This document shows, in pieces, positions 51,589 to 60,733 of a DNA stretch of 64,000 nt (position 1 is the stretch's first letter; every line of letters begins with the position of its first letter). Source of the DNA: Bacillus mycoides (GTDB lineage: Bacteria > Bacillota > Bacilli > Bacillales > Bacillaceae_G); contig NZ_CP036132.1 in NCBI RefSeq assembly GCF_018742245.1, forward strand, positions 1,607,001-1,671,000, given 5' to 3'. The notes below the pieces were generated by a model. The model worked only from the letters and a program-made list of their open reading frames with translations, did no database searches and was not told the origin of the DNA. The translations under genes and the position numbers were made by a program.

Positions 51589-52343
51589 GAATAAAGAAAC
51601 AGTTATCGTTATTTGCCGTTATTTTCGCATTTTCTATTATTTTTTCATTTGTTTTTGTAAATCCAGCGTATGCAGCCCCGAACGGCTTTATTAATTTCGA
51701 AAATGGAAAAGAGTTTACGAGTAATTCAAGTGTACAACTATTCGCACTCGTTACCCTGCTATCATTATCTTCTTCTATCGTTCTTTTATTTACGCATTTT
51801 ACGTATTTCATGATTGTTCTTGGGATTACTCGTCAAGGACTTGGGGTTATGAATTTACCACCAAACCAAGTGCTTGTTGGACTCGCATTATTTTTATCGC
51901 TGTTTACAATGCAGCCAGTGCTTGGTCAATTAAAGAGTGATGTGTGGGACCCGATGACGAAAGAAAAAATAACAGTAAGTCAAGCTGCGGAGACGACAGC
52001 TCCGATTATGAAAGATTATATGTCGAAGCATACGTATAAGCATGATTTGAAAATGATGCTGAAAGTGCGCGGAGAAGAGTTGCCGAAAGATTTAAAGGAT
52101 CTTTCATTGTTTACGCTTGTGCCATCCTTTACGTTAACGCAAATTCAAAAAGGTTTACTTACAGGGATGTTCATTTATTTAGCGTTTGTCTTTATTGATT
52201 TAATTATTAGTACACTTTTAATGTACCTTGGGATGATGATGGTACCGCCGATGATTTTAAGTTTACCATTTAAAATACTCGTTTTCGTATATTTAGGTGG
52301 ATATACAAAAATCGTCGATATTATGTTTAAGACGGTCGCCTGA
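51585..52343 (+). CDS. fliP: flagellar export gate protein FliP
   Basis: FliP forms the core of the export gate with FliQ and FliR. It has an N-terminal signal-like helix (FAVIFAFSIIFSFVFVNPAYAA), the conserved FTYFMIVLGITRQGLGVMNLPPNQVLVGLALFLSLFTMQP region, and C-terminal TLLMYLGMMMVPPMILSLPFKILVFV. It overlaps the preceding gene by four bases. Confidence 0.95.
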   Translation: MRIKKQLSLFAVIFAFSIIFSFVFVNPAYAAPNGFINFENGKEFTSNSSVQLFALVTLLSLSSSIVLLFTHFTYFMIVLGITRQGLGVMNLPPNQVLVGLALFLSLFTMQPVLGQLKSDVWDPMTKEKITVSQAAETTAPIMKDYMSKHTYKHDLKMMLKVRGEELPKDLKDLSLFTLVPSFTLTQIQKGLLTGMFIYLAFVFIDLIISTLLMYLGMMMVPPMILSLPFKILVFVYLGGYTKIVDIMFKTVA

Positions 52344-52376
52344 AGCGTTTGATGCTATGTGATAGGAGTCATATAA

Positions 52377-52652
52377 ATGAATACATCACCAATTATAGAT
52401 ATTTTCCAAACCTTTTTTTATAAAGGGGTTATGATTTTAATGCCGATTGCCGTTGTAAGTATGATTGTCGTTATTATTATCGCGGTTATTATGGCGATGA
52501 TGCAAATTCAAGAGCAAACGCTGACGTTTTTACCGAAAATGGCGAGTATTGTGCTCGTTATTATCATTTTAGGTCCGTGGATGTTTCAAGAGTTAACGAT
52601 GCTTATTTTAGATTTATTTGATAAAATCCCATCGCTATTGCGTTCGTACTAA
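52377..52652 (+). CDS. fliQ: flagellar export gate protein FliQ
   Basis: A 91-residue protein with two membrane helices and the conserved segment AVIMAMMQIQEQTLTFLPKMASIVLVIIILGPWM. It lies between fliP and fliR. SD ATAGGAG. Confidence 0.95.
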   Translation: MNTSPIIDIFQTFFYKGVMILMPIAVVSMIVVIIIAVIMAMMQIQEQTLTFLPKMASIVLVIIILGPWMFQELTMLILDLFDKIPSLLRSY

Positions 52653-52667
52653 GATAGGTGAACTGAA

Positions 52668-53429
52668 ATGAATATGGAATTATGGGCGGCGACGTTTTTT
52701 GCGTTTTGTCGCATTACTTCATTTTTATATTTTCTACCGTTTTTCTCAGGCCGATCAATTCCGGCGATGGCAAAGGTTACATTTGGACTCGCTCTTTCGA
52801 TTACAGTGGCAGATCAAGTGGATGTCTCTCACATAAAGACAGTTTGGGATGTAGCAGCTTATGCAGGAACGCAAATTGTAATTGGATTATCACTTTCAAA
52901 AATTGTAGAGATGCTGTGGAACATTCCGAAAATGGCAGGGCATATTTTAGACTTTGATATCGGTTTATCACAGGCGAGTTTATTTGATGTAAATGCAGGG
53001 TCACAGTCCACTTTGCTATCAACAATTTTTGATATATTTTTTCTTATTATTTTTATTTCACTGGGCGGCATTAACTATTTCGTTGCCACGATTTTAAAGT
53101 CGTTTCAATATACAGAGGCGATTTCAAAATTGTTGACGACTAGTTTTTTAGATAGTCTACTTGCAACGTTATTATTTGCGATTACATCAGCGGTCGAAAT
53201 TGCGTTGCCGCTTATGGGCAGTTTATTCATCATTAACTTCGTTCTTATTTTAATCGCAAAAAACGCACCGCAATTAAACGTTTTTATGAATGCGTACGTG
53301 ATTAAAATTACGTGTGGTATTTTGTTTATCGCGATGAGCGTACCGATGCTCGGTTATGTGTTTAAAAATATGACAGACGTATTACTAGAAGAGTATACGA
53401 AACTATTTAACTTTTTCTTAACGAAGTAG
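52668..53429 (+). CDS. fliR: flagellar export gate protein FliR
   Basis: A 253-residue membrane protein with about six hydrophobic segments. It has the family pattern FCRITSFLYFLPFFSGRSIPAMAKVTFGLALSI and LIAKNAPQLNVFMNAYVIKI. SD AGGTG. It directly precedes flhB. Confidence 0.94.
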   Translation: MNMELWAATFFAFCRITSFLYFLPFFSGRSIPAMAKVTFGLALSITVADQVDVSHIKTVWDVAAYAGTQIVIGLSLSKIVEMLWNIPKMAGHILDFDIGLSQASLFDVNAGSQSTLLSTIFDIFFLIIFISLGGINYFVATILKSFQYTEAISKLLTTSFLDSLLATLLFAITSAVEIALPLMGSLFIINFVLILIAKNAPQLNVFMNAYVIKITCGILFIAMSVPMLGYVFKNMTDVLLEEYTKLFNFFLTK

Positions 53430-53439
53430 GGGGACGCGC

Positions 53440-54486
53440 ATGGCAAAGGATAATAAAACAGAAAAGGCCACCCCGCAGAAGCGTAAAAAATCGCGTGAAG
53501 AAGGGAATATCGCCCGGAGTAAAGATTTAAATAATTTATTTTCCATTCTCGTATTAGCAGTTGTCGTTTACTTTTTCGGAGATTGGCTCGGCTATGAGAT
53601 TGCACATTCCGTAGCGGTGCTGTTTGATCAAATTGGAAAAAATACAGATTCGACCGAGTATTTTTATTTAATGGGGATATTACTTCTGAAAGTATCGGCT
53701 CCTATATTAATACTCGTATACGCTTTTCATTTGTTCAATTATATGATTCAAGTCGGTTTCTTATTTTCTTCTAAAGTAATTAAGCCGAAAGCGTCACGTA
53801 TTAATCCGAAAAATTATTTTACGAGATTGTTTAGCCGTAAAAGTTTAGTAGATATTTTGAAATCACTGTTTTATATGGGATTAATCGGTTATGTTTCGTA
53901 CGTTCTCTTTAAAAAGAATTTAGAGAAGATTGTTAGTATGATTGGATTTAACTGGACAGCGTCACTTACTGAAATTATTAGCCAAATTAAATTTATCTTT
54001 CTAGCCATTTTAATTATTTTAATCGTTCTTTCTATTATTGATTTCATTTATCAAAAATGGGAGTACGAACAAGATATTAAAATGAAAAAAGAAGAAGTGA
54101 AACAAGAGCATAAAGATAATGAAGGGGACCCGCAAGTAAAGGGGAAACGAAAAAACTTTATGCATGCCATCTTGCAAGGGACAATTGCGAAGAAGATGGA
54201 TGGTGCAACGTTTATTGTGAACAACCCGACGCATATTTCAGTGGTACTTCGTTACAATAAACAAGTTGATGCGGCGCCTATTGTCGTTGCAAAAGGGGAA
54301 GATGAGCTCGCATTATATATACGAACGCTTGCCCGTGAACAAGAAATACCAATGGTGGAAAACCGTCCGCTTGCTCGTTCTTTATATTACCAAGTTGAGG
54401 AAGACGAGACGATTCCAGAAGATTTATACGTAGCTGTAATTGAAGTTATGCGCTATTTAATTCAAACGAACGAACTTGAAGTATAA
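53440..54486 (+). CDS. flhB: flagellar export switch protein FlhB
   Basis: FlhB switches export from hook to filament substrates. It has the N-terminal KTEKATPQKRKKSREEGNIARSKD, four membrane segments, and the cytoplasmic domain with the self-cleaving NPTH motif (FIVNNPTHISVVLRY), intact. It is 348 residues. SD AGGGGGACG. Confidence 0.96.
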   Translation: MAKDNKTEKATPQKRKKSREEGNIARSKDLNNLFSILVLAVVVYFFGDWLGYEIAHSVAVLFDQIGKNTDSTEYFYLMGILLLKVSAPILILVYAFHLFNYMIQVGFLFSSKVIKPKASRINPKNYFTRLFSRKSLVDILKSLFYMGLIGYVSYVLFKKNLEKIVSMIGFNWTASLTEIISQIKFIFLAILIILIVLSIIDFIYQKWEYEQDIKMKKEEVKQEHKDNEGDPQVKGKRKNFMHAILQGTIAKKMDGATFIVNNPTHISVVLRYNKQVDAAPIVVAKGEDELALYIRTLAREQEIPMVENRPLARSLYYQVEEDETIPEDLYVAVIEVMRYLIQTNELEV

Positions 54487-54509
54487 TAGCGCGTTTGGAG
54501 GGTATCTCT

Positions 54510-56576
54510 TTGTTTAAGATGGATTCTGCAAGAACCTATTTTTCTATCTTTTTAGCAGCGTCATTCGTTGTGGCGCTCTTAATTCCACTTCCACCATTTA
54601 TACTTGATATCGTTATCGTTTTTCTACTAAGTATGTCAGTGCTTATTTATATGCGAGCTACAAGTATTAACGAGTGGGATGAATTAAAGTCATTTCCGAC
54701 GATGTTGTTATTAATCGGGATTTTCCGCGTATCGATTAACGTTTCGACGACGCGAGCGATTTTAACAGACGGAAATGCGGGTCATGTTATTGAAGAGTTC
54801 GGTCAGTTCGTAATTGGCGGGAACTTATTAATTGGTATCGTTATTTTTATAGTTTTAATCATATTCCAGTTTATCGTTGCAAACGGTGCGTCTCGTACAG
54901 CTGAAGTAGCAGCTCGTTTTACACTTGATTCTTTACCAGGGAAACAAATGTCTATCGATGCTGACTTGAATCAGCGTCTTATTACAGAAAAAGATGCACA
55001 GGTAAAACGAAAAAAATTAAATATGGAGACAGAGTTTTACGGAGCGATGGATGGTGCCGGAAAGTTCATTAAAGGGGACGTTATTTTCGGGATTGTCATT
55101 TTATTTGTAAACATTATTTTCGGTTTAATTGTTGGTATGATGCAGCAAGGAATGAGCTTTGCAGATGCGGCTATTCACTATACACAGTTAACTGTCGGTG
55201 ACGGAATTGTAAACCAAATCGGTTCGTTAATGCTTGCGATTTCAACAGGTATTATCGTAACGCGAGTATTTGACGGTTCATCTGATACAGTAACTGAAGG
55301 AATCTTTAAAGAGTTATTAGCGCATGAAGTTGTTGTATATGCGCTTGGTGGTTTATTTATCGCAATGGGTGTTTTTACACCGTTACCATTTCTACCATTT
55401 GCTCTCGTTGGAGGCACGATTGTTTTCTTAGGAGTTCGTAATAAAAAGCGAATAAAGAAAGAAAAAGAAGACGAGCTTCAAAAAGAATTAGAAATGATTC
55501 AAGGCGATGAAGAGCAACTGCAACAAGTGGAAGATTCATTCGGCGTCTTTACAGATAAATATCCAATTATTGTAGAGCTCGGTTTAGATTTAGCGGCACT
55601 TGTAAAGCAGAAGATAAACGGGGAAACAGCCCGTGATAAAGTTGTTCTTATGAGGAAGTCGATTATTACCGACCTTGGTATTAACGTTCCTGGAATTAAC
55701 TTTAAAGATAATACGAGCTTTAGACCACGCGGACGTTACATTATTCGTATTAAAGGTGCGAAGGCGGCTGAAGGTGTTTTAAAATCAGGTTATTTATTAG
55801 CACTGAAAACACCGAACGTAATGGCTGATTTAGATGCAGAGCCAGCGAAAGATCCAATTTTCGGCGAAGATGGATATTGGATTTTGGAGCATATGGTACA
55901 AGATGCACAAATGAAAGGCTATCAAGTGTTAGAGCCGCTTAGCATATTAATTACACATTTAGATGTTGTCGTTAGACGTAACCTTCATGAGTTAATTCAG
56001 CGTCAACATGTGAAAGATTTAATTCAATCGCTGGAAACTGATAATGGCGTTTTATTAGAAGAAATTAAGAAGAAAGAAATCGATTTATCACTTGTTCAAA
56101 ATGTTATTAAACAACTGCTGAAAGAAGGAATTTCAATCCGTGATTTACCAACGATTATTGAAGGTATTATTGACGGGAAAGAAATTTATCAAAACCATGT
56201 TGATGGTGTAACGGCGTTTGTTCGTGAATGTATTTCAAAAGTTATTTGTGAGAGTGCGAAAAATCCGGATGGAAAAATTTATGCAGCGCTTTTCGCTGAT
56301 TCAATCGAGTTAGATGCGGATGTTGTTAATAATTCATACCAAGGTTATTTATTAAACTGGGATTTAGATTTAGAAACGCGAGTAGTAGAGCAAGTACAGC
56401 GCGTTTTTAAACAAGCTCGTTTAATGGGAAGAGAGCCAGTATTATTAACACGCAGAAAAGATTTCAGATTTGCGATTGTGAGACTTCTTGAACGTTATCA
56501 AATAGAAGCTAAAGTATTATGTATTAGTGAATTAGCACCAGAAATTGTTGTAGATCAAATTGCTTATATTGAATAG
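54510..56576 (+). CDS. flhA: flagellar export gate protein FlhA
   Basis: FlhA is the nonameric gate with eight membrane helices and a cytoplasmic substrate-docking domain. The FHIPEP region is represented by FPTMLLLIGIFRVSINVSTTRAIL and DSLPGKQMSIDADLNQRLI. I chose TTG at 54510 because GGAGGG lies seven bases before it; ATG at 54519 is too distant from that SD. Product length is 688 residues. Confidence 0.94.
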   Translation: MFKMDSARTYFSIFLAASFVVALLIPLPPFILDIVIVFLLSMSVLIYMRATSINEWDELKSFPTMLLLIGIFRVSINVSTTRAILTDGNAGHVIEEFGQFVIGGNLLIGIVIFIVLIIFQFIVANGASRTAEVAARFTLDSLPGKQMSIDADLNQRLITEKDAQVKRKKLNMETEFYGAMDGAGKFIKGDVIFGIVILFVNIIFGLIVGMMQQGMSFADAAIHYTQLTVGDGIVNQIGSLMLAISTGIIVTRVFDGSSDTVTEGIFKELLAHEVVVYALGGLFIAMGVFTPLPFLPFALVGGTIVFLGVRNKKRIKKEKEDELQKELEMIQGDEEQLQQVEDSFGVFTDKYPIIVELGLDLAALVKQKINGETARDKVVLMRKSIITDLGINVPGINFKDNTSFRPRGRYIIRIKGAKAAEGVLKSGYLLALKTPNVMADLDAEPAKDPIFGEDGYWILEHMVQDAQMKGYQVLEPLSILITHLDVVVRRNLHELIQRQHVKDLIQSLETDNGVLLEEIKKKEIDLSLVQNVIKQLLKEGISIRDLPTIIEGIIDGKEIYQNHVDGVTAFVRECISKVICESAKNPDGKIYAALFADSIELDADVVNNSYQGYLLNWDLDLETRVVEQVQRVFKQARLMGREPVLLTRRKDFRFAIVRLLERYQIEAKVLCISELAPEIVVDQIAYIE

Positions 56577-56590
56577 TAGGGGGTGAAGTA

Positions 56591-57901
56591 ATGGAAAGTA
56601 CAGAAAAAAAAGAAGCGTTAATGCGAATAAAAGCAGCTTCGAAAAATGAATTGTATCGAAAGTTATTTGACCAATATGGTACAGATTATTACTACGTTGT
56701 CGATGAAAGTGTAAAACGAAACATCCCGTTTTTCTGGAAGAAGAATTATGAAATGTTAGTCGCTTTTCCTGAAGATAAACAGGAAGAAAGTAACGAAGGC
56801 ATAGCTCAGTTTCATGACCAATTAATGGATGTTGTAAATGAACCTTCAGAAGAAATTGTGAAGGCAAATGGAATTCAATCGGTATTGCACAATTTAGAAA
56901 ACGTAACGACTTCTATGCCGTACGCAGCGATGCAAACAGGAAATAGTGAAGAATGGGCAAGAAAAAAAGAGAAACTATTACAACTGTTTGAAAAAGGGAT
57001 TGTCGTTGTGAAACGTACGGAAGAGGCGAAAGCAACGAAAAAACGGCCTGCTGTGAAACCAGCTATTCCTGTCAAGAAAGAAGAGGTAGTTGTTAAAAAA
57101 GAAAAGCAGGAATCTGTGCCCTTTATTATTCAAAAAGTAATTCGGATGTTAGAACAAAACGATGTGGAACAATATTTCATTCATGCATATGCTGAAAAGT
57201 TAAAAGTGAAGTTTGAGAATGCAACGATGATTACAGAAGAGGAAGTCATCGGATACATATTGGAAGATATGAGATCTCATTTCAATACTGAAAACGTATT
57301 TGAAAAAGAAGTACAAACGATTGCATTAATCGGTCCAATTGGCGTTGGAAAAACGACGACACTTGCGAAAATGGCATGGCAGTTTCACGCTAAGAGAAAA
57401 ACAGTTGGTTTTATTACGACAGACCACTCTCGCATTGGAACAGTGCAGCAATTACAAGATTACGTAAAAACAATTGGGTCAGAAGTAATCGCTGTGCGAG
57501 ATGAAGCAGCAATGACAAGGGCGCTCACTTATTTTAAAGAAGAAGCACGCGTCGATTATATATTAATAGATACAGCCGGGAAGAATTATCGTACGTCAGA
57601 AACGGTTGAAGAAATGATTGAAACGATGGGACAAGTAGAGCCAGATTATATTTGCTTAACATTATCAGCTTCTATGAAAAGTAAAGACATGATTGAAATC
57701 ATTACGAACTTTAAAGATATTCATATTGATGGTATCGTGTTTACGAAATTTGATGAAACAGCGAGCAGTGGTGAATTGTTGAAAATTCCAGCTGTATCAT
57801 CAGCTCCAATTGTATTAATGACAGATGGACAAGACGTGAAGCAACATATACATATCGCTACAGCTGAACATTTAGCAAAACAAATGTTACAAACATCGTA
57901 A
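56591..57901 (+). CDS. flhF: SRP-like GTPase FlhF
   Basis: FlhF is an SRP-family GTPase that sets flagellar position and number. It has an N-terminal basic region, a middle linker of Lys/Glu, an N-domain helix bundle, and the G domain with GPIGVGKTTTLAKMA (about residue 250), DTAGKNYRTSE and the TKFDE guanine motif. No flhG follows. Confidence 0.93.
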   Translation: MESTEKKEALMRIKAASKNELYRKLFDQYGTDYYYVVDESVKRNIPFFWKKNYEMLVAFPEDKQEESNEGIAQFHDQLMDVVNEPSEEIVKANGIQSVLHNLENVTTSMPYAAMQTGNSEEWARKKEKLLQLFEKGIVVVKRTEEAKATKKRPAVKPAIPVKKEEVVVKKEKQESVPFIIQKVIRMLEQNDVEQYFIHAYAEKLKVKFENATMITEEEVIGYILEDMRSHFNTENVFEKEVQTIALIGPIGVGKTTTLAKMAWQFHAKRKTVGFITTDHSRIGTVQQLQDYVKTIGSEVIAVRDEAAMTRALTYFKEEARVDYILIDTAGKNYRTSETVEEMIETMGQVEPDYICLTLSASMKSKDMIEIITNFKDIHIDGIVFTKFDETASSGELLKIPAVSSAPIVLMTDGQDVKQHIHIATAEHLAKQMLQTS

Positions 57902-57914
57902 GAAGAGAGGTGAA

Positions 57915-57936
57915 GAATAAGGCGCCTGCCTTATTC
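57915..57936 (+). promoter_or_regulatory. hairpin between SD and start codon of flgG
   Basis: A perfect 9-bp inverted repeat GAATAAGGC / GCCTTATTC with a 4-base loop. GAGAGGTGAA ends at its 5' foot, and the ATG is eight bases after its 3' foot. Linear spacing from SD to ATG is 32 bases; with the hairpin folded it is about 10. Confidence 0.75.
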
Positions 57937-57944
57937 AAACGAGT

Positions 57945-58718
57945 ATGAATGGTCTTTATATAGGTTCTATGGGTATGATGAATTACATGCAGCGTTTAAA
58001 TGTACACTCTAATAACGTCGCAAATGCCCAAACGACAGGATTTAAAGCAGAAAACATGACTTCTAAAGTATTTGATGTGCAAGACGCATATCGCCGCGGA
58101 GATGGATTGGCGACAAATATCGGTTCGGCCGATTACGCTGTCGTACCAGCTGCGACACATGTGAATTTAGCGCAAGGAAATGTACAAATTACAAATAGTG
58201 CTACAGATTTCTTTTTAGACGACGGTGTGGCTGGCATATCATCATTTTTCGTTACATCTAAAAATGATGAAACACTTTTAACGAGAGACGGTAGTTTCAC
58301 AGTAAATAGTGATCGTTATTTACAAACATCTTCAGGTGCTTTTGTATTGGGTGAGAATAATGAACGTATTCGTATTCCAGAAGGAGCAAAGGTGGCTGTA
58401 CAAGCAGATGGTACATTGTACGATGAAGTAACACAAAATAATATTGCCCGCTTGCAAACGAAAACAGTAGACGCAGAAGCAAACGCTCGCCTCGTGCAAC
58501 GTGAAAATAAAAGTTTTACACTAGCAGAAGGAAACGTTGCCGATTTACCGAACGGAACAGGGGCAGTACGTAATCATACGCTAGAAAATTCAAATGTGGA
58601 TATGACGAAAGAAATGGCTGATCTTATGACGAATCAAAAAATGATTCAAGCATCGCAGCGCATCATGACTTCGTTTGATAAAATTTATGAAAAAGAAGCG
58701 AATGAAATATTGAGATAA
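57945..58718 (+). CDS. flgG: flagellar basal-body rod protein FlgG
   Basis: A 257-residue rod/hook family protein: N-terminus LYIGSMGMMNYMQRLNVHSNNVANAQTTGFKAENM and C-terminus ENSNVDMTKEMADLMTNQKMIQASQRIMTSFDKIYEKEANEILR. The length fits FlgG or FlgF; FlgG is the usual name for the distal rod protein in this position, but FlgF cannot be excluded. The start is fixed by family alignment; its SD lies beyond a hairpin. It ends the flagellar locus. Confidence 0.88.
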   Translation: MNGLYIGSMGMMNYMQRLNVHSNNVANAQTTGFKAENMTSKVFDVQDAYRRGDGLATNIGSADYAVVPAATHVNLAQGNVQITNSATDFFLDDGVAGISSFFVTSKNDETLLTRDGSFTVNSDRYLQTSSGAFVLGENNERIRIPEGAKVAVQADGTLYDEVTQNNIARLQTKTVDAEANARLVQRENKSFTLAEGNVADLPNGTGAVRNHTLENSNVDMTKEMADLMTNQKMIQASQRIMTSFDKIYEKEANEILR

Positions 58719-58748
58719 AGGACTTCCCATTAATGGGAGTCTTTTTTT
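58718..58748 (+). terminator. terminator at the end of the flagellar locus
   Basis: GACTTCCCAT pairs with ATGGGAGTC (one bulged T) directly after the flgG stop, followed by seven T residues. Confidence 0.85.
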
Positions 58749-58777
58749 GTTGCTTTTCTTTCAGTTACACCATAAAA

Positions 58778-58792
58778 TGATAATGATTATCA
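58778..58792 (+). promoter_or_regulatory. Fur box
   Basis: TGATAATGATTATCA is an exact 7-1-7 inverted repeat, the consensus for Fur in Bacillus. It lies 90 bases before the flavin monooxygenase gene, the only gene it can readily control. Confidence 0.85.
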
Positions 58793-58882
58793 ATATCGAT
58801 GTGATTTAAAAAGAATGGAAGTTGGATTGTATCAGTATTTGCTTAACTAGGTGAATTAAAGATAAGGGGAAGGTGTGTACAT

Positions 58883-60181
58883 ATGTCTACCAAAAAACAG
58901 CTTTGCATTGGGTTATGTTTGATTTCTAGAAAGAAAGAAGAAGAGAATAAGTTTGATTCAGGAATCGGTGAACAAGTAGAGTTAGCACAACTGGCAGAGA
59001 AGGCTAAGTTAGATTTTGTTTTTAAAGCGGATTATTTAGTGGCACATCCAGATTTAATTGCACGTAATAAGGGGAATGTAATTTTAGATCCAACATTACT
59101 TTTTACTGCTATTGCGTATGCGACAGAAAAAATTGGAGTCGTTACGACCGCTTCAACATCATTTTATCCACCATATATACTAGCGAGGCAACTACAATCT
59201 TTAAATTGGATTAGTAACGGCCGAGTAGGATGGAACATTGTCACATCAATTGATGGTGCTGAAAACTTTGGTGAGGCAGGGATGCCACCATCTGAGGAAC
59301 GATACGCGAAAGCGGCAGAATGTACAGAGTTAGTCAGAAAACTTTGGAGGAGTCATCCTTATGAAGTTTTGAAAGAAGACAACGCAGATGTAATTAGAGA
59401 GATGGTACAGCCAATTGAGCATCGTGGTGAGCATTTTGAGGTGAAAGGTCCACTTAATATCCCTCAGCATATTTCTGGGGAAATGCCTTTATTTCAAGCG
59501 GGTGCTTCAGAGCCTGGCCGGAATTTCGCTGCTTCTGTTGCGGATGCGATTTTTGCCGCAATGCCAGATGTAGAATCAGGAATCGAACTTCGTCAAGATT
59601 TAAGAAGAAGAGCAGAAAAGCATGGCCGAAAGCAAGATGATATACGTGTATTGCCTGGTTTATATTTCTTTATTGGTGATTCATATGAAGAAGCACTAGA
59701 AATGCACAAGCAAGCTCATCAACATCTTACAAAAGAGAAGAGGTACGCTTTACTCGAAATGGTTCTCGGATTAGATGTTAGAGGGATGCCATTAGAAAGT
59801 AAGGTTACTGAACATATGCTACCAAGTAGGAATCAAACTGTACGTAGTAAAACACATGCCGAATTATTACGGAATTTCATCATTAAAAATGAACCAACTG
59901 TTGAGCAAATACTAGAACGACCAGAAGTTGTTGGATCTGCTCATTGGGTCGCTATTGGCACACCACAAGACGTTTTCAAGCAAATTATGGAAAGATTTGA
60001 AGCAGGGGCACTAGATGGATTCATTGCAATTCCAGGCGGACCTCCTAAATCATTGGATTTATTCTTTAGTGAAGTGATTCCTTTATTCGTGAAAGCAGGT
60101 GTATTTAGAGAAGAGTATACAGGTTCAACTTTACGTGAGCATTTGGAGGGTAATATATCAAATTGTTTGCAGTTAAAATAA
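58883..60181 (+). CDS. LLM-class flavin-dependent monooxygenase (NtaA/SnaA/DszA type)
   Basis: A 432-residue TIM-barrel flavoprotein of the bacterial luciferase superfamily. Family features are WISNGRVGWNIVTS, NFGEAGMPPSEERYAKAAE, PLFQAGASEPGRNFAASVADAIFAA and GTPQDVFKQIMERFEAGALDGFI. Such enzymes use FMNH2 and O2 to degrade chelators or organosulfur compounds; the substrate here is not known. The perfect Fur box upstream suggests iron-limitation control and a link to iron-chelator breakdown or release, which is inference. Confidence 0.9.
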   Translation: MSTKKQLCIGLCLISRKKEEENKFDSGIGEQVELAQLAEKAKLDFVFKADYLVAHPDLIARNKGNVILDPTLLFTAIAYATEKIGVVTTASTSFYPPYILARQLQSLNWISNGRVGWNIVTSIDGAENFGEAGMPPSEERYAKAAECTELVRKLWRSHPYEVLKEDNADVIREMVQPIEHRGEHFEVKGPLNIPQHISGEMPLFQAGASEPGRNFAASVADAIFAAMPDVESGIELRQDLRRRAEKHGRKQDDIRVLPGLYFFIGDSYEEALEMHKQAHQHLTKEKRYALLEMVLGLDVRGMPLESKVTEHMLPSRNQTVRSKTHAELLRNFIIKNEPTVEQILERPEVVGSAHWVAIGTPQDVFKQIMERFEAGALDGFIAIPGGPPKSLDLFFSEVIPLFVKAGVFREEYTGSTLREHLEGNISNCLQLK

Positions 60182-60197
60182 TAGGAACATTATGTAC

Positions 60198-60224
60198 AAA
60201 AAGCCTTTTAAAAGAAGGCTTTTT
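60198..60224 (+). terminator. monooxygenase gene terminator
   Basis: A 10-bp perfect stem AAAAAGCCTT / AAGGCTTTTT with a 7-base loop. Confidence 0.88.
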
Positions 60225-60351
60225 CATTTGTGTTTTAAAATTCAGAATCATCAGTTGACTATGAGAGACTTCTTTTCTATATTAGTAGGTATAACAATAA
60301 CTACTATCAGAAAATGGAATTAGAGCGATATAGATTGTGAGGGATTACTGA

Positions 60352-60733
60352 TGGATGAAATAATAAAGAAATTGGGTTCTCCCAGTATGAATGTAAAGCT
60401 TATATAGGTTTATTAAAACATTACCCAGCAACTGGTTATGAAGTGAGTAATCAAACAGGCGGACCTCGTTCCATGATTTACGAGGTGCTCGGCAAGTTGA
60501 TGGATAAAGGTGCAGTGCATTTAGTTCCTTCTGAACCAGTGAAATATGGACCTGTAGCAGCAACTGAATTAATGGATCGAATGCGAAAAGATTTTGAAAG
60601 GTCCTTTGAATTGTTAGACCGAAAATTAAATTATTTAGAACAGGAGCGACAAATGGATGTAATTATAAATCTAGTTCATGTCCTAACAGGAAAACGTAGT
60701 ATGGAAGAAATGGAGGGAGAGAAAGGTGAATAA
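60352..60733 (+). pseudogene. TrmB-family transcriptional regulator, frameshifted and shortened
   Basis: An ATG behind GAGGG opens MDEIIKKLG, then the frame breaks. In the next frame QYECKAYIGLLKHYPATGYEVSNQTGGPRSMIYEVLGKLMDKGAV continues as a clear TrmB winged-helix domain. Restoring one T in GGGTTCTCC rejoins both parts. The C-terminal effector domain (members are about 250 residues) is also missing: the frame ends after MEEMEGEKGE, overlapping azlC. The gene is therefore probably inactive. Confidence 0.8.
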
